Under the pieces are notes generated by a model. It saw only the letters and a program-made list of their open reading frames with translations, did not search any database and was not told where the DNA came from. DNA of 64,000 bases, from assembly GCA_022419385.1 (NCBI GenBank), contig JAJUBI010000006.1, positions 4,092,001 to 4,156,000 of the forward strand, given 5' to 3'. How positions within the stretch are numbered: position 1 is the stretch's first letter; every line of letters begins with the position of its first letter. Origin of the DNA: Paraconiothyrium sp. Pb-2020. Lineage: Eukaryota; Ascomycota; Dothideomycetes; Pleosporales; Didymosphaeriaceae. The position numbers and the translations under genes are program-made. Of the stretch, positions 12,822 to 24,859 are shown one piece after another.

Positions 12822-15800
12822 ATGGTGAGGAACGCAGGCACTTGCCTCTACAAGGAGGCACGACTCAATATCGAGCCCGCGTTCCCTGGATCGACTATCT
12901 CAATTACACTCCCCGCAAAGAGCGCGAACGCAATCGGCTTTTCGACGCGACCGAAGCGCCCCATATACGACGAGAAAGATACAGGAATCGACGACGATGC
13001 ATTCACCAAGCGACATCTGGCCAATGATGGTTCAGTGTACTTCCGACGGCGTCACACATACCCGCGCAGCTTTCTCTGGCGCATGCTGGATGAAAGAAAG
13101 ACCCTCGAAATCCAGGCGGTGGACTTAGAAAATGATGAACGTAGTACGCACGAAGCGAACCTGACGCTGCTTCTGCACTTCAGCTCGCCTATCCGCCCAT
13201 TCTGTGTCGCATTGGCCGACCCAGACGACAAATCCTCGATTTCCGTGTTCGCGATCACGACTACCAATGAGCTGTACTCGCTGTCCATACCCTGCGCATT
13301 CTTCAGTAGAGAGTCGGCATCAGAGGTGGAGATTGACTTTTGGTGCAAGCGTTCCTCGCCTGCCTTACTTCATGCCAACACCCCATACCGCCTTGTCGCG
13401 GTCGGTATCAATCAGCTACTGGTGTCCTTGGATAGCGGAAGCATATTGCGTCTCGTGCGGGAAAATAAGGACGACACAATATGGACGGAGGCGACTTTCC
13501 AGCACAGCAATTGGTCGCTGACATTGCGCGGAGTATTACCATGGAAGGGACAACAGACCGTGCGCTTTGGAACTACAGACCTGGTGGCATCCACCGCGGC
13601 GAATATGGCACTCTCACCTGACGGCGGCCATATCATATGCGTATGTCTGGACCACACTTTGAGAATGTTCAACCTGCAGTCTGGGAAAATGACGAGGCAA
13701 CAAGACCTTATAAACGTTGAGGATGATGCGCAGGACCGGAATCAGTCACATCTTCTTGGACCATCGCAGCCAAGATTGATGCAGATAGTAGAGGTCACTG
13801 GTGTCGCAAATGTTTCCTACTTTGTGATCGTATACTCCCCGATTCAACACGAGTTCAAATTCTACGGTGTTCGATCGTCAGACGCAGCAGCTCCCGAAGC
13901 GTTTGTTGACATACAGCCTGACTTCTCCTTCGTCCCTCCGATTGACGATCTTATGAATGCAACAGTGTGGAATTTGGAAGAGTTCTTCGTTGTACCTTCT
14001 GGCTCTGGCTGGAAAGGTACGGCCCTATGGCTCCGTGCGCGGTCGGGCCCAAGCAGCAGGGTCTTTTCCATAATATTCGATCCGTCTGACGACTCAGAGC
14101 GCTTGCCACGCGTTTGGCAGAATGACTGGACGACCGTAGATTCTGGCCCGCTTACCATCGAAGGATTAAGGAAGGAGCCCAAGAACCCTGGAGAGCAAGA
14201 CTGGGATGCTTCGGAACTTTACGAGATAGATATCACTGAGAAGTGGCTGGACTTTCTCTTCACTCCTGGAAGGTTCACAATCCCCACACTGGAGACCGCA
14301 CTACTCATCTTGCGGAAAGGACTGGACAGTGACCGCAGATCAGCTAGGCTCAAAGGGTCGTTGAAAGATCGATTATGCACAACAATAGCGGAGGCAGCCC
14401 AAAAGCATGCCCCAGAAGTCAGCACAGAGAACTATGAACAGTTGATCGCTGAACAGTGGGGCGCCTATTATGGTTTAGTCAAGGACTTGCACAAACGAAG
14501 AGGAGAATCACTCTCTTTAGCATACGACCCTGTTTCGGATCAACCATGGTTAGTCTTGAGCGATGGCTTGTCTGCTATCCGCAAGTGTAGTGAACCGGAG
14601 GCTATCCTGAACAACTCAGATATCCTCACAATTAGGCATCAACATCCGACTGGACCGCTGCGTAAAACTTTGCAGAAACCGGAAGCACAGTCTCTAGAAG
14701 TACGTCGGTTGTTAAATGCAGCCGCCTCGTTCCGACGGCGCTTGCCGCCATCATTTCAGCAAGACCTAAAGCGACATCTTCATGCAGACCTACTACAGAG
14801 TCGTTCCATTACTGTGATCGACCGGATGGAACAGATGGAAGCGGACTGCGACCTCACCTCGGTAGTGACTGAGGATGACCTAGCCTCTCTCATTGAAGAC
14901 CTCGGCAACGGCAACGGCATCAGCCATCTGAGCACTGAAGTTTTCCAAAGCGCCTTAAGGGCTCTGAAATTCGAGAGGAAAGGTGGTCAGCCTAGGTCAA
15001 CACAAACTGCACGATATGGACTGAAAGCCTTGCTGAGAATCGCACAAGAGACTCTGGACTTCAACTACGAGTCTTTGCTTGACCTCCTCGTGCTCATCTT
15101 GTTCATGCAGTTCGAGGAGGACATATCCGATGACTTCGACGCGTCAGTAATCTTCTTCGACCTTATCAACGAGTTCAAGGACTGGCTTGTTTTGGATTGG
15201 ATTGCGACAACTGTCTGGTCGCACCAAACGCCTACCGGTAGAAGCTCGACACGTTGGATGAAAGAGTTCGATGATGCTTCGAAAACGTCGTCGAGATTTC
15301 CTATCACTCAAACTGCCCTTGAAGGCATGTTCGGCTACGGTGCTACTTCAATTCCGATGCCTAGCAACCTCAAGACGGGTTTCCTCACGTATTGGGGCCA
15401 GGGGTGGCTAGCATCAATCTTCTCCGCACAAGGCCAGACTTTTGATTCGGTCGTGGAGGACATGATGGGCAAGCTCCTGTTCCAGAAGGAATACCACCTT
15501 GCAAAAGACTTTTCTAAGTTCTTACCGGAGAGTAGTTGGGCCAGCTACCTGAAAGGTCGGATGCACATCACACTTGGAGAGAACGAGCTGGCATCTCCAT
15601 GTTTCCAAAAACCTGCCTATAATCTTGGTAAGAATCTGAAGTGACGCTGATGTGCATGTTGCTAACCTTGTCAGCTCTCGGAATTGGTTTTTCGATAGAC
15701 ATGGCGGACACAGCGCGACTAGTTCCAGAAACAGAGCAGGATCTGTTCTCCGATGGTCTGCCGAAGTACTATAATCATGTTCTAGGTCTGTTTGAAAAGG

Positions 15801-16577
15801 CGAAGGCCTACTCTTTCGCGGCCGATTATGCTCGACTTGGCCTGACTTCAATGATTGGATTTGAAGACGAGGTTTTGAGGACCGAACTCTTACAACGTCT
15901 TTTCACCGCTTCGATACAGACATCACGGTTCGAAGAAGCATACACTGCTATGACTAGGCATTCTGATTCGGCGTTGTAAGTATAGTCCTTATCCAGTAGT
16001 ACGCTCATGCTGATCTATATCTAGGAAATTGTCTTCACTCAAGAGTCTTGTCACCTCCATGGTCGCGCAAGGGCAGACTGCAGCGCTTCTCAAATTCCCT
16101 CTCGTTGGCCTCGTTGAAGAAATGGACACCATCCTCTCCGACCTATGCCAGAAGACACTCAATATCGGGTCTGGCCCACCTTATCATCAGATACTGTACT
16201 CTTTCCGTGTCTCTCGCGGCAACTTCCGTGGCGCAGCAACGATCCTTTACGAGCGCCTACAGCGACTCAAATCCACATCTTCGAAAGTACACGATCCGGC
16301 TGACGAGTCCCTGATACAATGCTATCTGATGATCATCAATGCGCTGTCATCAGTGAGCCCACAGGATGCTTATATCCTTGCAGATCAGCGCATCGATGAA
16401 GGAATGCCCCAATTCTTGCATGGGCCTATTGGCACAGCGAAAAAGTTGCTTAAGCGGCACATCGTCACGCTAGATACACTACGAAAAGAGTACCAGGAGG
16501 AGCTAGACCGCGTCGCGGCTATTGAGAACGGACACTTTGCTTTCATGGACCCGGCTGATGAGATGGATATCCTATAA
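12822..16577 (+). CDS. NUP120: nucleoporin Nup120/Nup160 of the Y complex, 3 exons
   Basis: It is a scaffold subunit of the Y-shaped (Nup84/Nup107) complex of the nuclear pore. Exons 12822-15627, 15675-15975 and 16025-16577 join in frame into 1219 residues, close to the family length. I chose ATG 12822 because MVRNAGTCLYKEARLNIEPA matches the usual N-terminus and no ATG lies upstream in frame. The N-terminal half (to about 480) has the strand-rich, repeating character of a beta-propeller, with WRMLDERKTLEIQAVDL and later FYGVRSSDA-type blades. The C-terminal half is alpha-helical. Both introns are about 48 nt and contain CTAAC or similar branch sites. The family assignment is by sequence character; Nup120 versus Nup160 is only naming. 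Confidence 0.88.
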
Positions 16578-16998
16578 GAGTAATTGATGATTTAGCCTGG
16601 CGTTTCTTGCGGGTTTGGAGGGGTCGAGCATTTGATGACATTATGCGGGGCATCAGCACGTTTAGCGATAAAATTATTGCTATTGCAAGATCTCAGATAG
16701 TATTGCTACTTTGATAGCACCTACTAAAACGTTCAGAGATGAAGGTGAAAGTGAGCTAAACGCCAACGAGACGCGCTAGGACCTGTTGCGGGGCTGTGGG
16801 ACGCGCCAACGCGCCTTCCCGCCGCATCGAGCGCCATAAACCCAGCTGCGTGAGCTTTGTCGTGCCCACCACCTACCTCCCCGACCGTTGCATGTCGCAT
16901 GCTAACCCATGATTTACGTCGCATGAGCTCACAACTCTTCTTCATCTTCTTGCTACTTCTATAGAACACTAATTACCCTTTACATTGCATACGATACC
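16578..16998. other. intergenic spacer before the E2 gene
   Basis: 3' flank of the nucleoporin gene and promoter of the E2 gene. No other feature was recognised. Confidence 0.6.
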
Positions 16999-18327
16999 AT
17001 GGTAAACAACGCCGCAAGACTATCGCCTCGTCTACGACATGTAACTTACACTTGACCATCACAGAACTCCAAGTCGATGCGCCGTCTCGCCGCGGACCAT
17101 GGCTCACTCCACACCGCGGGGCTGCCTCCGAATTATCTCTTCCCTCCTTCACAAACGGCCGATCCACTCTCCGACCTAACATCCCTCGACATCCTGCTCG
17201 CAGGCCCCGTTGGTACTCCATATGCGCACGGCGTGTGGCGTCTTCATCTCGATATCCCGCCTACATACCCTACAGCCCCTCCCACAGCTACTTTCCGCAC
17301 GCGGTGTTGGCACCCCAATGTCGACGAAGCAACAGGCGCCGTATGCGTGGAGACACTGAAGCGCGACTGGAGCAGCTCACTTAAGCTGCGGGATGTCTTG
17401 GTCACTATATCTTGCTTGCTTATCCAGCCGAATCCGGCGAGTGCACTCAATGAAGCTGCGGGGAAGTTGGCGAGCGAAGACTGGGATAGCTTCTGCCGGA
17501 GAGCGAAGCTCATGACCGAGATACACGCAGCTATTCCTAGCAATATCGCAGAGGAGGTCAACGAAGCTCAGAGCAGGGGCGATGAGAAGGAGGTCGTAGC
17601 GGAAGCAAAAGCAGTCGAAGCCAAGGTTAAAGGGAAAGGAAAGGCTAAGACGACACCAACGACGACAACGAAAGTCCGCCCATCAAGTGACGAAGACGAG
17701 GAGAACCTGGTTGAGCATAGAAACGCAAAACCAGATAGTGATCCTGAGGACGACTGGATACCAGGACCTCTCAAATCCTCGCATACACCTCGTGTCGGGC
17801 GCAGCAATATCTTCGGAATCCGGGGTCTCGACAATGGCATACAGCTTGACTCGCTCGGAAAATCAAGGGTCACGCGTGGCTTTCAACAAGATGATGACTC
17901 CATTTTGTCAGAAGACAAGGAGAACGATGATACAGACCCCTTCATCCAGGAGCCGTGGAAACGCATCGCTCAACAGTCCTTCAGTCTCCGCCTTCCGTCT
18001 GAACCAAAGCCCGCCCTCGACGTCATAGACACTCCTGAGCTCCTCAAATTCTCCGACAAGAACCCCTTCTCCGCCATTCAGCCGAATAACCAGACACATC
18101 CTCTCCTCAGGGAGTTTTCGTGGTCGTGGGAAGAGTCTGAAATCATGCATGAGACGGGCAGCATCACGAACGGAGAGTCCAAAGCAAATGTACGGAAAAG
18201 ATTGGCTTCAGATGAGTTTGACAAGAGGCGCACGTGGGAGCTCAAAAAGTTCAAGAAGGCAGGGTTTGATTTAAAGAAGTACAATCGCGGCGACTTTGGT
18301 CCAAGAACAGGCATCCACCGGCTGTGA
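16999..18327 (+). CDS. UBE2S-type ubiquitin-conjugating enzyme E2 with long tail
   Basis: The UBC fold occupies about residues 5-160 of 421: PPNYLFPP, the HPN triad at 84-86 and the catalytic Cys 95 in GAVCVETLKRDW. This is followed by LLIQPNPASALNEAAGKL. The CVxxLKRDW and LLIxPNPxSALNExAG blocks are those of UBE2S, the E2 that extends Lys11-linked ubiquitin chains with the APC/C in mitosis. The C-terminal 250 residues are charged and probably disordered, far longer than in animal UBE2S, and end in GIHRL, like the LRRL tail that docks UBE2S on the APC/C. The preferred start is an ATG at 16999-17001 alone in exon 1, then a 63-nt intron and exon 2 at 17065, giving MNSKSMRRLAADHG. The in-frame ATG at 17077 is the alternative. 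Confidence 0.85.
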
Positions 18328-18788
18328 TTGTCTTGTCAGCTCGTCAAAGGACGACAAAAGCCTGAGTTTTCGGCTTGAAACAGTCACCACGGCATTGGGT
18401 TGCAATGCGAGGTTGCAAGGTTGGCGTTTTACGTCGGTACGCATTGCATTGCTCTGGCATGCGATGTGCTGTGTCTTCTTCTTGCTTGTTCTCTACTTTG
18501 AGCATTTCGGCGGCGTTATATACCTCAAGGGAACGTTTGCATAGGCTTTAGATGTGGCCATGAGTTCAGGACTTGCTAGCATCGTTTCGGTCGTACGATT
18601 CAACGCAAGGAGCGTTGACGTTGCCCCTGATGCTGTTTTCGTGCCTTAGATGTTCATTGTGTTCGCTCCAATTCAATGGTTCAATGTCTGTTTGGAGGCA
18701 CAAGCTTCGCGCATTGAGATGTGACAGAATGACAGTGGACGCATTTCGAACTGAACATAAGAATTCACACATTAACCTACACGCAATC
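18328..18788. other. convergent intergenic spacer
   Basis: 3' flanks of the E2 gene (+) and the polytopic membrane protein gene (-). No other feature is seen. Confidence 0.6.
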
Positions 18789-19727
18789 TCACTTCTTCCC
18801 CCAAAGCGGATTCGGCTGATACTGTAACTCCATCTCCCCGAGCAACCCCTCAGTCTCATCATCTACCTTATTCGGCGGCGTCCTAGTCTCGCCTCTCATT
18901 ATCTCAATCAAGCTGATCAAAGGCATAGCTAGCAACAACAGTGGAAGCAATTGCCCATAGCTCCAGTCCTTCTCGCTGCTTCCTACAAGGTTCACGCCAT
19001 CCGGCTCTGTGCCAAAAGCCTGGCTGACCATCACAACGCGCACCGTGGCGCCCACGCCCATAGCGATCAGGATGACGAGCCCGACGACCTGCACGGACTT
19101 CATCCAGGTCGGGTTCGTGCGTGTGTGCAGGTAGAGCGTAGAGCAGACGAAGACGACTACTTGGCCAGCGATGACGGCAATCGTGCCGGCTATACTAAGC
19201 GCGGCATTAGACGGCGTTGGCTTCTTCTCGACCTCCCAGACGCAAGCGATGGGCAGCCTGGGCTCCAGGTCTTTCATCACGCTCTGCAGGATGAAGATGC
19301 CGGAGAGTACGCCGAGCAGCATGTTCACCAGCATGAAGAACTGCCGCAGCCAGCGGAGGACCCAGTCGCGCTTGAAGTCGTTTACGAGGGCGAGCAGAGT
19401 GGCTAGGTTCGTCGCCGTTGAGAGCAAGGAGAGCAGCCAGATGATGAAGAAGTGGTACGGGACCATGGTGTTCATTTTCGCGAGGCCGATGGACTGGATG
19501 CCTATTCCTGTGATGATCTGCTGGTCGCTGAAGGAGAGGAGTAGTTTTCGACATATTGGTGCGGATGTCGACTTGCGTAGGCCGAGAAGGATGATGATGG
19601 CGGCGAGGAAGATGGATATGAAATTCGTTAATATGAAACTGAGCAGCGTGCCTGCGCCGGCGACGCCGGCGTCTGTGGGCGTGGTGTCGGGCACCACGGA
19701 GCAGCTTGCTGTGCTGTTCCCCGCCAT
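18789..19727 (-). CDS. polytopic membrane protein, fungal-specific, unknown function
   Basis: One uninterrupted frame of 312 residues. Six or seven hydrophobic segments are visible: about residues 26-49, 68-86, 90-114, 128-150, 174-199, 210-233 and 257-276. The N-terminus MAGNSTASCSVVPDTTPTDAG is short and hydrophilic with an NxT/NxS site, fitting an external N-terminus. The C-terminus carries an acidic, cytosol-like tail DDETEGLLGEMELQYQPN. The arrangement resembles uncharacterised multi-span proteins common in filamentous ascomycetes; I see no transporter, channel or receptor signature and give no function. It is transcribed towards the E2 gene. Confidence 0.85.
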   Translation of the reverse strand: MAGNSTASCSVVPDTTPTDAGVAGAGTLLSFILTNFISIFLAAIIILLGLRKSTSAPICRKLLLSFSDQQIITGIGIQSIGLAKMNTMVPYHFFIIWLLSLLSTATNLATLLALVNDFKRDWVLRWLRQFFMLVNMLLGVLSGIFILQSVMKDLEPRLPIACVWEVEKKPTPSNAALSIAGTIAVIAGQVVVFVCSTLYLHTRTNPTWMKSVQVVGLVILIAMGVGATVRVVMVSQAFGTEPDGVNLVGSSEKDWSYGQLLPLLLLAMPLISLIEIMRGETRTPPNKVDDETEGLLGEMELQYQPNPLWGKK

Positions 19728-20499
19728 GGTGTATATATCTGCTGAGGTTGGGGTCTGGGCACCGTGCAGTGTATCTTGGAATAAGACGCGTCCCAGTATG
19801 GTGAGTAGCCCCTAAAGCAAGTCAAGCCAGTCGATCGCAAACAGTATATCTCTTGAAGCGCACGGGCTAAATCGCAGTAGAAAGGAGTGTGTGTGAGCGT
19901 CGTTGGCAAACAGACCAACAGCAAAGCAATTGTAGATGATCAAGTGAGAGTGAAGGTCAAACAGCAAGAGAATGAAACAGCAGCGCACAGCCTCAGCAAC
20001 GACATCATCGCAGTCCGGGGTCTCACCTGCCTGCTCCTATATTAAGGCAGAGATTGGCGAGCAAAGCAGACAAGGGGTACAAAGGCGTCAAAGCGCAGGC
20101 AAAGGAACGTCGGCCAATTGTCGATCCTTGGCCGCTTCGTTCTGTGGCGCGGCGCTTAATCTGCGACACACTCGCGCGCGGCGAAACGCGTTCACTCAAC
20201 CTCAGAGGAGACGATCCATGGTGTACAGAAAGGAAAATACCAAAGAAAGCCGCGCGCTCGGTGATTGAGCACCTGAGATGGATCTTGATGCGATGCGGGA
20301 GTTGTAAGAGTCTGAAGGCGCCAGCTAATCACCGTGAGGAATGCACATCGCTGGTCTTGCTGGCAGGATTCCAGGTACATCTCACACGTCTCAGTCACAA
20401 TGACAACACACATCCAATTCTTTAGAAAAGTCCCAACGTTTTAGATGCATTTGGTTGTGTATCAAATTATCGCCCTTTATCCAGAGGAACAACATAAGC
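19728..20499. other. intergenic spacer, promoter of the membrane protein gene
   Basis: It lies upstream of the gene starting at 19727 and downstream of the flavoenzyme gene ending at 20500, both on minus. Frames here are short and without motifs. Confidence 0.6.
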
Positions 20500-21675
20500 T
20501 CAAATCTGACTGCGAGAAGAAAACCGCTTCAACGAAAAAGCCGTCAGATCGACATCGCACGACCCCTCCACATGTAGTTGCGCCAACGCTTCCCCGATGC
20601 CAGCAGAGTGCTTAAATCCATGACCCGAGCAGGCACTGACTACAGTAACTCCACTAAGCGTTGGATGCTGGTCGATAATGAACCCACCATCGGGCGTGAG
20701 AGTATATGTGCAGACCTTCGAATCCACCGCCTCAGAACTGAGCCCTACAATATACCCAACAACATGTGCTTGATGCATGGCTTCGCACTCTGCTGGAGAG
20801 ACATTGCGGTCTAGGGAGGAAGGCGAGGTCGTTGTGCTGTGCTGGTGCGTGGCAATCTTGATGGTTCCTTCGCCTGGGATAGGTGGGAAGCCGTAGCTTG
20901 CTTCCTCCAAGGTTTGGCCATGAATTATGATAAAGCTTGGTGAATTAGAGGCAAACTTCGCGGGCTCCGCGATTCTAAACCAGTAGAGCTTTTGTCGATA
21001 TACGTTGAGTAGACTCTCGAACGGTTCGCCCAACAACTCAGAGGTCCACATCCCTGCGCTGACAATAGCCTTGTTTGCGACGATGGTCCCATTGTCGGTC
21101 GAGACAATAGTCTTGCCGTCTTGAGAGCTGATGCCAGTCACTACTGTGCCCAGCTTCAACTCAGCGCCCAATCGCTTAGCCATCGTCAACTGAGCATCAA
21201 TACATAGCTCTGGCCTCACATAACCGCCGCTAGGTTCAAGATAGCCCAGCGCATCGTCCCGAATAGGTTCAAACTGGGGAAACCGCTCCCTTATCTCCCT
21301 CGCATTCAACACCTCATGCGCAATCCCATAGCTCTTAGCAATCTCAATGGTGTTCTTTGTGAAGTCTGCTTCGCCCAGGTCGTCTTCCGTCGAAGTCATG
21401 ACCAGCACGCCGCATTGCTCGAAGAGAGCGACGCCGAGTTCGCGTTCCAGCTCGCGCCAAATACGGTGCGAGTTGGTCACGAGCGGGACATATGCTGGGC
21501 CTTCGCCTACCGACAATCGCGTTATGCGCGTGGCGCCGTGACTGGAGCCTTGGTCGTGGGGAGGGGCGAAGCGGTCGATACCAAGGACTTTGACTCCGCG
21601 CTTTGCGAGTTGGTATGTGGTTGCCGCACCCATGGCGCCGAGCCCGACAACGACGACATCGTACTGCGTCTCCAT
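20500..21675 (-). CDS. FAD-dependent monomeric sarcosine oxidase-type enzyme
   Basis: The 391-residue, intronless product is a flavin amine oxidase of the MSOX/MTOX/pipecolate oxidase family. These oxidise N-methyl or cyclic amino acids, releasing hydrogen peroxide. The start METQYD directly precedes the dinucleotide-binding strand VVVVGLGAMG (GxGxxG at 11-16); the frame is open for 17 more codons upstream without another ATG. Further signatures: DQGSSHGATRITR, the covalent-flavin cysteine in SKVCTYTLTPDGGFIIDQHP (Cys 322), and CSGHGFKHSAGIGEAL near the C-terminus. The length matches bacterial MSOX (about 390). No peroxisomal SKL-type end is present. The exact substrate (sarcosine, N-methyltryptophan, pipecolate or a fructosyl amine) cannot be read from sequence; the covalent Cys and length argue for the sarcosine/pipecolate branch. 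Confidence 0.92.
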   Translation of the reverse strand: METQYDVVVVGLGAMGAATTYQLAKRGVKVLGIDRFAPPHDQGSSHGATRITRLSVGEGPAYVPLVTNSHRIWRELERELGVALFEQCGVLVMTSTEDDLGEADFTKNTIEIAKSYGIAHEVLNAREIRERFPQFEPIRDDALGYLEPSGGYVRPELCIDAQLTMAKRLGAELKLGTVVTGISSQDGKTIVSTDNGTIVANKAIVSAGMWTSELLGEPFESLLNVYRQKLYWFRIAEPAKFASNSPSFIIIHGQTLEEASYGFPPIPGEGTIKIATHQHSTTTSPSSLDRNVSPAECEAMHQAHVVGYIVGLSSEAVDSKVCTYTLTPDGGFIIDQHPTLSGVTVVSACSGHGFKHSAGIGEALAQLHVEGSCDVDLTAFSLKRFSSRSQI

Positions 21676-22444
21676 GTGTAGAGTCTGTGTCTGAGGTTGG
21701 AGTAGATTAGGCTTAGATAATCTCACACTAGATTTAGTTTAACGTAACTCATTGAACTTTAGATTTAGGATCGAAGTCAGGGCGAGTTGCGTGGAGATGA
21801 GATACATCAACAAAAGGGTGACATTACCGTATATCGGCAACAAGGAGTCAAAGGCCTACAAAGGTATATCGTTGTAGGATAAATGGTGTTGAAAGAGTGC
21901 AGCACATCTTTATGCCCTGCTCTTAGCCGCTTGTAGCGCTAAAGCTTGCATTTCAAAGAGGGGTTGCCCAAGCTAGGAAAGTATGCTTGTTTATCATTGG
22001 GTGATGTGAGTCTCAGCCTGACTTGACTTGACTGCTCGTTGGGGCTAGATATAGCGTCGAAATTGTTGGATTAGATAAGATCGATTTATCATGGAACTCT
22101 TAATTTCATGCTGAGGTAATATGCACCTCATAAATCACCCACATTAAGACTTCAGAGTGTTTACAATTGGTCTATACTATTTTCAGCGGTTGCGCCCATA
22201 ATGCGATATGCTATATGACTCCCAAGGTAAACGGCGACGCTAAGCCCCATACTCTACAAAACAATAGGAAGCAGTCGTCTACACATGAGACGCTCAGACA
22301 CTCACTGTCCCTCGCATAGCGTAAACGGTACTCCGGAGCGTAAACGTTTTCGCTGTTGGCATAGTAGTAATGTATGGGCACTCCGCTGCTGCTTGTCGAT
22401 ATGCGTTAACAGCTTGTACGTCTTTCTTCTATTTCTCCGGAACT
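21676..22444. other. intergenic spacer, promoter of the flavoenzyme gene
   Basis: This stretch reads as AT-rich in places (for example around 22070-22160) and holds no open frame of note. It contains the promoter of the gene starting at 21675. Confidence 0.6.
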
Positions 22445-24859
22445 TCACGGAAAATCTTTTTTGAAGGCCTCGGCCACAGGTCCGGATAGCGGCTCATTGA
22501 GATTGCCGACTGCTTATGTCAATAACGAACTTAGAGTCGGGGCACAGCCATTACTTACGGTGTTGACGGAGGGCGGTGGCATTCTCCTTCACCTCAGGAT
22601 TCTCGGGATCGAGCTCCTGAGCAGCCTTCAAACACTTGAGAGCAAGCACAAGCTTATCTGGAAATATTGTCAGTCGAACTTCAAGGATTCAAAAAGGATA
22701 GTCGTCATACTTCTCCGAAGGTAGACCTTGAAGCCGATATTTTGTGCGTCAATATTGCGGGGGCTGAGCTCAAGCATCGGCTTAAGGAATCTAAGTGCCG
22801 CCTCCAAAGGCTCCTTGGTCTGGAGGAGCGTCTCGCCATTGGGATCTGTGTCTTCTTTCTTGACTTCGCCATCGTCAGCCTTCGCAGTTGCTTTGGCTTG
22901 AGCAGCCTGCTTCCTGTCCGCCTCTGCCTTCTTCTTCTTCTCTTCCTCCTTCTGTAGCTTCTTCAATGCCTTCTTTCGTTCCGAGGGGTCAAGGTTAGCC
23001 AGGTCTGGTTTGCCGTCTCTAGCTAGATCCGGGTTGTCGTGAAGCTTGATGTATAGCGCTACCGCGGATAACGCAGCTCGTGTGAAGAAGGGGTGGTTTC
23101 GAAGATGGTCTTCCCATCTGATCATATCGATGTAGGCCCGGATCTGGCCCTTTCGCAACGAGAAGCTGTGGAAGTCGAATTGATCTTCTTGCCAGACCTC
23201 GAAAATATCTGCTATGGCAGTGAATCGCTTGAGCGCAAGACCGAGCTTGTTCTGTCGCAAGTAGGCCTCGCCATCTTCCAGCAAGTACCACATACATTGC
23301 ATATCGTGTAGATCTCCCAGAGGCCCTCCGACAGTTTCATTGCGTGTGAACTTGCTCATTGTGTCAAGTGCCTTCTCATTCTCGTTATTGCGCAGCTGAT
23401 ACTTCGCGCACTTGGTGTTGATATAGCGATCTTTCAAGTCACACTCCCGAGCGAAGTTGATTAGGTCTGCTGCTTTCTGCGTGTCGCCTTTGTGCTTCCA
23501 AATCCTTGCCTTCAACTGGTTATAGTCGACATTCTTAGGTTCCAGTTCAACCAAGCGATTCACATATTCCATTGCCTTATCAAGGTCGCGGCTAAGTGTA
23601 TAATCGTAATGTTTAGCCAGGAAGAGCAGCACTGACTTTTCGAAGGCATCTGAAGTGTTTCCGTTTATTTCGCCATTTGCTGTGCCATTTTGCTTCTTCT
23701 CTTCCGACGCATATGAAAGCACAAGTTCTTCGATGACTTTCTTCTTCGCAGGGTCCACGTACAAGGCCTTTACGTTCGCGTGGGTCGACGGGACACCCTT
23801 GGTCAGCTTCTGTCGTAAGTATTCGTCTGCCGCTGTCTTGAAGGCATCGCCTAATAGATCGTCAGCTGCTAGAACCTCTAGTTCTTCCTAGCAATCTTAC
23901 CCTCAAGGAAATCTAGCGGTATCCGACGCGCGGCATCGTTTCGCTTGTTCTGACTGGCATAGCCCTCGTAGAGCTCAGTCAATTTCTCTCGGGATGCGCT
24001 GTCCGACCTGTCCAGTTTGAGAGCCTTCTCAAGTCCCTCGAAATACGCGCGGTACTCGCTATTACGGTCAAGAAGCGTCCTGTACACCTGAGCGGCGTCT
24101 TCATGCCTTTCTAATTGTAGGAGGTATTTTGCCTTCAGTTCGAGTACGGCGGTGCGGTCCAGATTGTTCTTGATAATCGTTTCCAAATGCTCCAAAGCGC
24201 GCTCGGTGTCCCCGGACTCTGCTATAATCGTATTCTTGTACAGAACGGCTTCAGAGTGTTCAAGGTCCGTCTTAGGCGGCGCTTGTTTCAGTGTCCCCTC
24301 GTATGTGGTCAAAATGTGTTCTGCTTCCTTGTAGTTTCCGCTGAGATGGTATGCTATCGCTAATCCTGTCCAGTTTTGTCTCAATTGTGATCGGTCGCTC
24401 AGCATCTTCTGTCTGCTCTCGATGTAGCCGTCGAAATCGCGGATTTGGCATTGAAGATGGGCAAGGTCGCGTAGGATGTTTTGCGACTCGGGCGCTAATC
24501 GGAGTGCCATTTTGTATGCCTTGATAGCCTCTTCATAGTTCTTCTTTGATCGCCAGAGCAAGCCGTAGACGTGCCAGCAGATGTTCGATTTCATGTCATT
24601 CTTGAGCGCAAGCTTTCCTAGCGCGAAGGCCTCCTCGCCGTGGCCTTGCGAGTTGAGGATGAGTGCCTTCATTGCCTGTGTATCGCCATGGTCGGGTACC
24701 TTTTTGAGGATTTGGTCCGCGGCTTTGATGCCTTCTACACGTCAGATTTGGCTTTCCGCCATCTGTATGCAACATACCCTTCTTGTACTGCTTCGCCTCA
24801 TAGTTCTTGACAAGCTGGCGGAAAAGCGAACCCTCTTTCGAGGGTAGTGGTTGTGGCAT
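22445..24859 (-). CDS. NAA15: NatA N-terminal acetyltransferase auxiliary subunit, 5 exons
   Basis: It is the TPR scaffold that anchors the catalytic Naa10 subunit to ribosomes for co-translational N-terminal acetylation. Exons 24859-24778, 24734-23901, 23850-22711, 22657-22559 and 22509-22445 join in frame into 739 residues, the family length. The start MPQPLPSKEGSLFRQLVKNY followed by EAKQYKKGIKAADQIL-like sequence is diagnostic. Tandem TPR helices run through most of the protein, for example YEEAIKAYKMALRLAPESQN. A highly charged KKLQKEEEKKKKAEADRKQA stretch lies near residue 600. The spliced C-terminus ends LNEPLSGPVAEAFKKDFP. At the first junction the spliced codon gives KKEGIKAADQ. All four introns are short (44-51 nt). 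The gene lies downstream of the DNA glycosylase gene on the same strand. Confidence 0.93.

Noticed and set aside
17041..17064. 24-nt GT-AG interval as an intron in the E2 gene
   Set aside because: Far below the shortest introns in this window (about 44 nt); the 63-nt intron from 17002 gives a better start.
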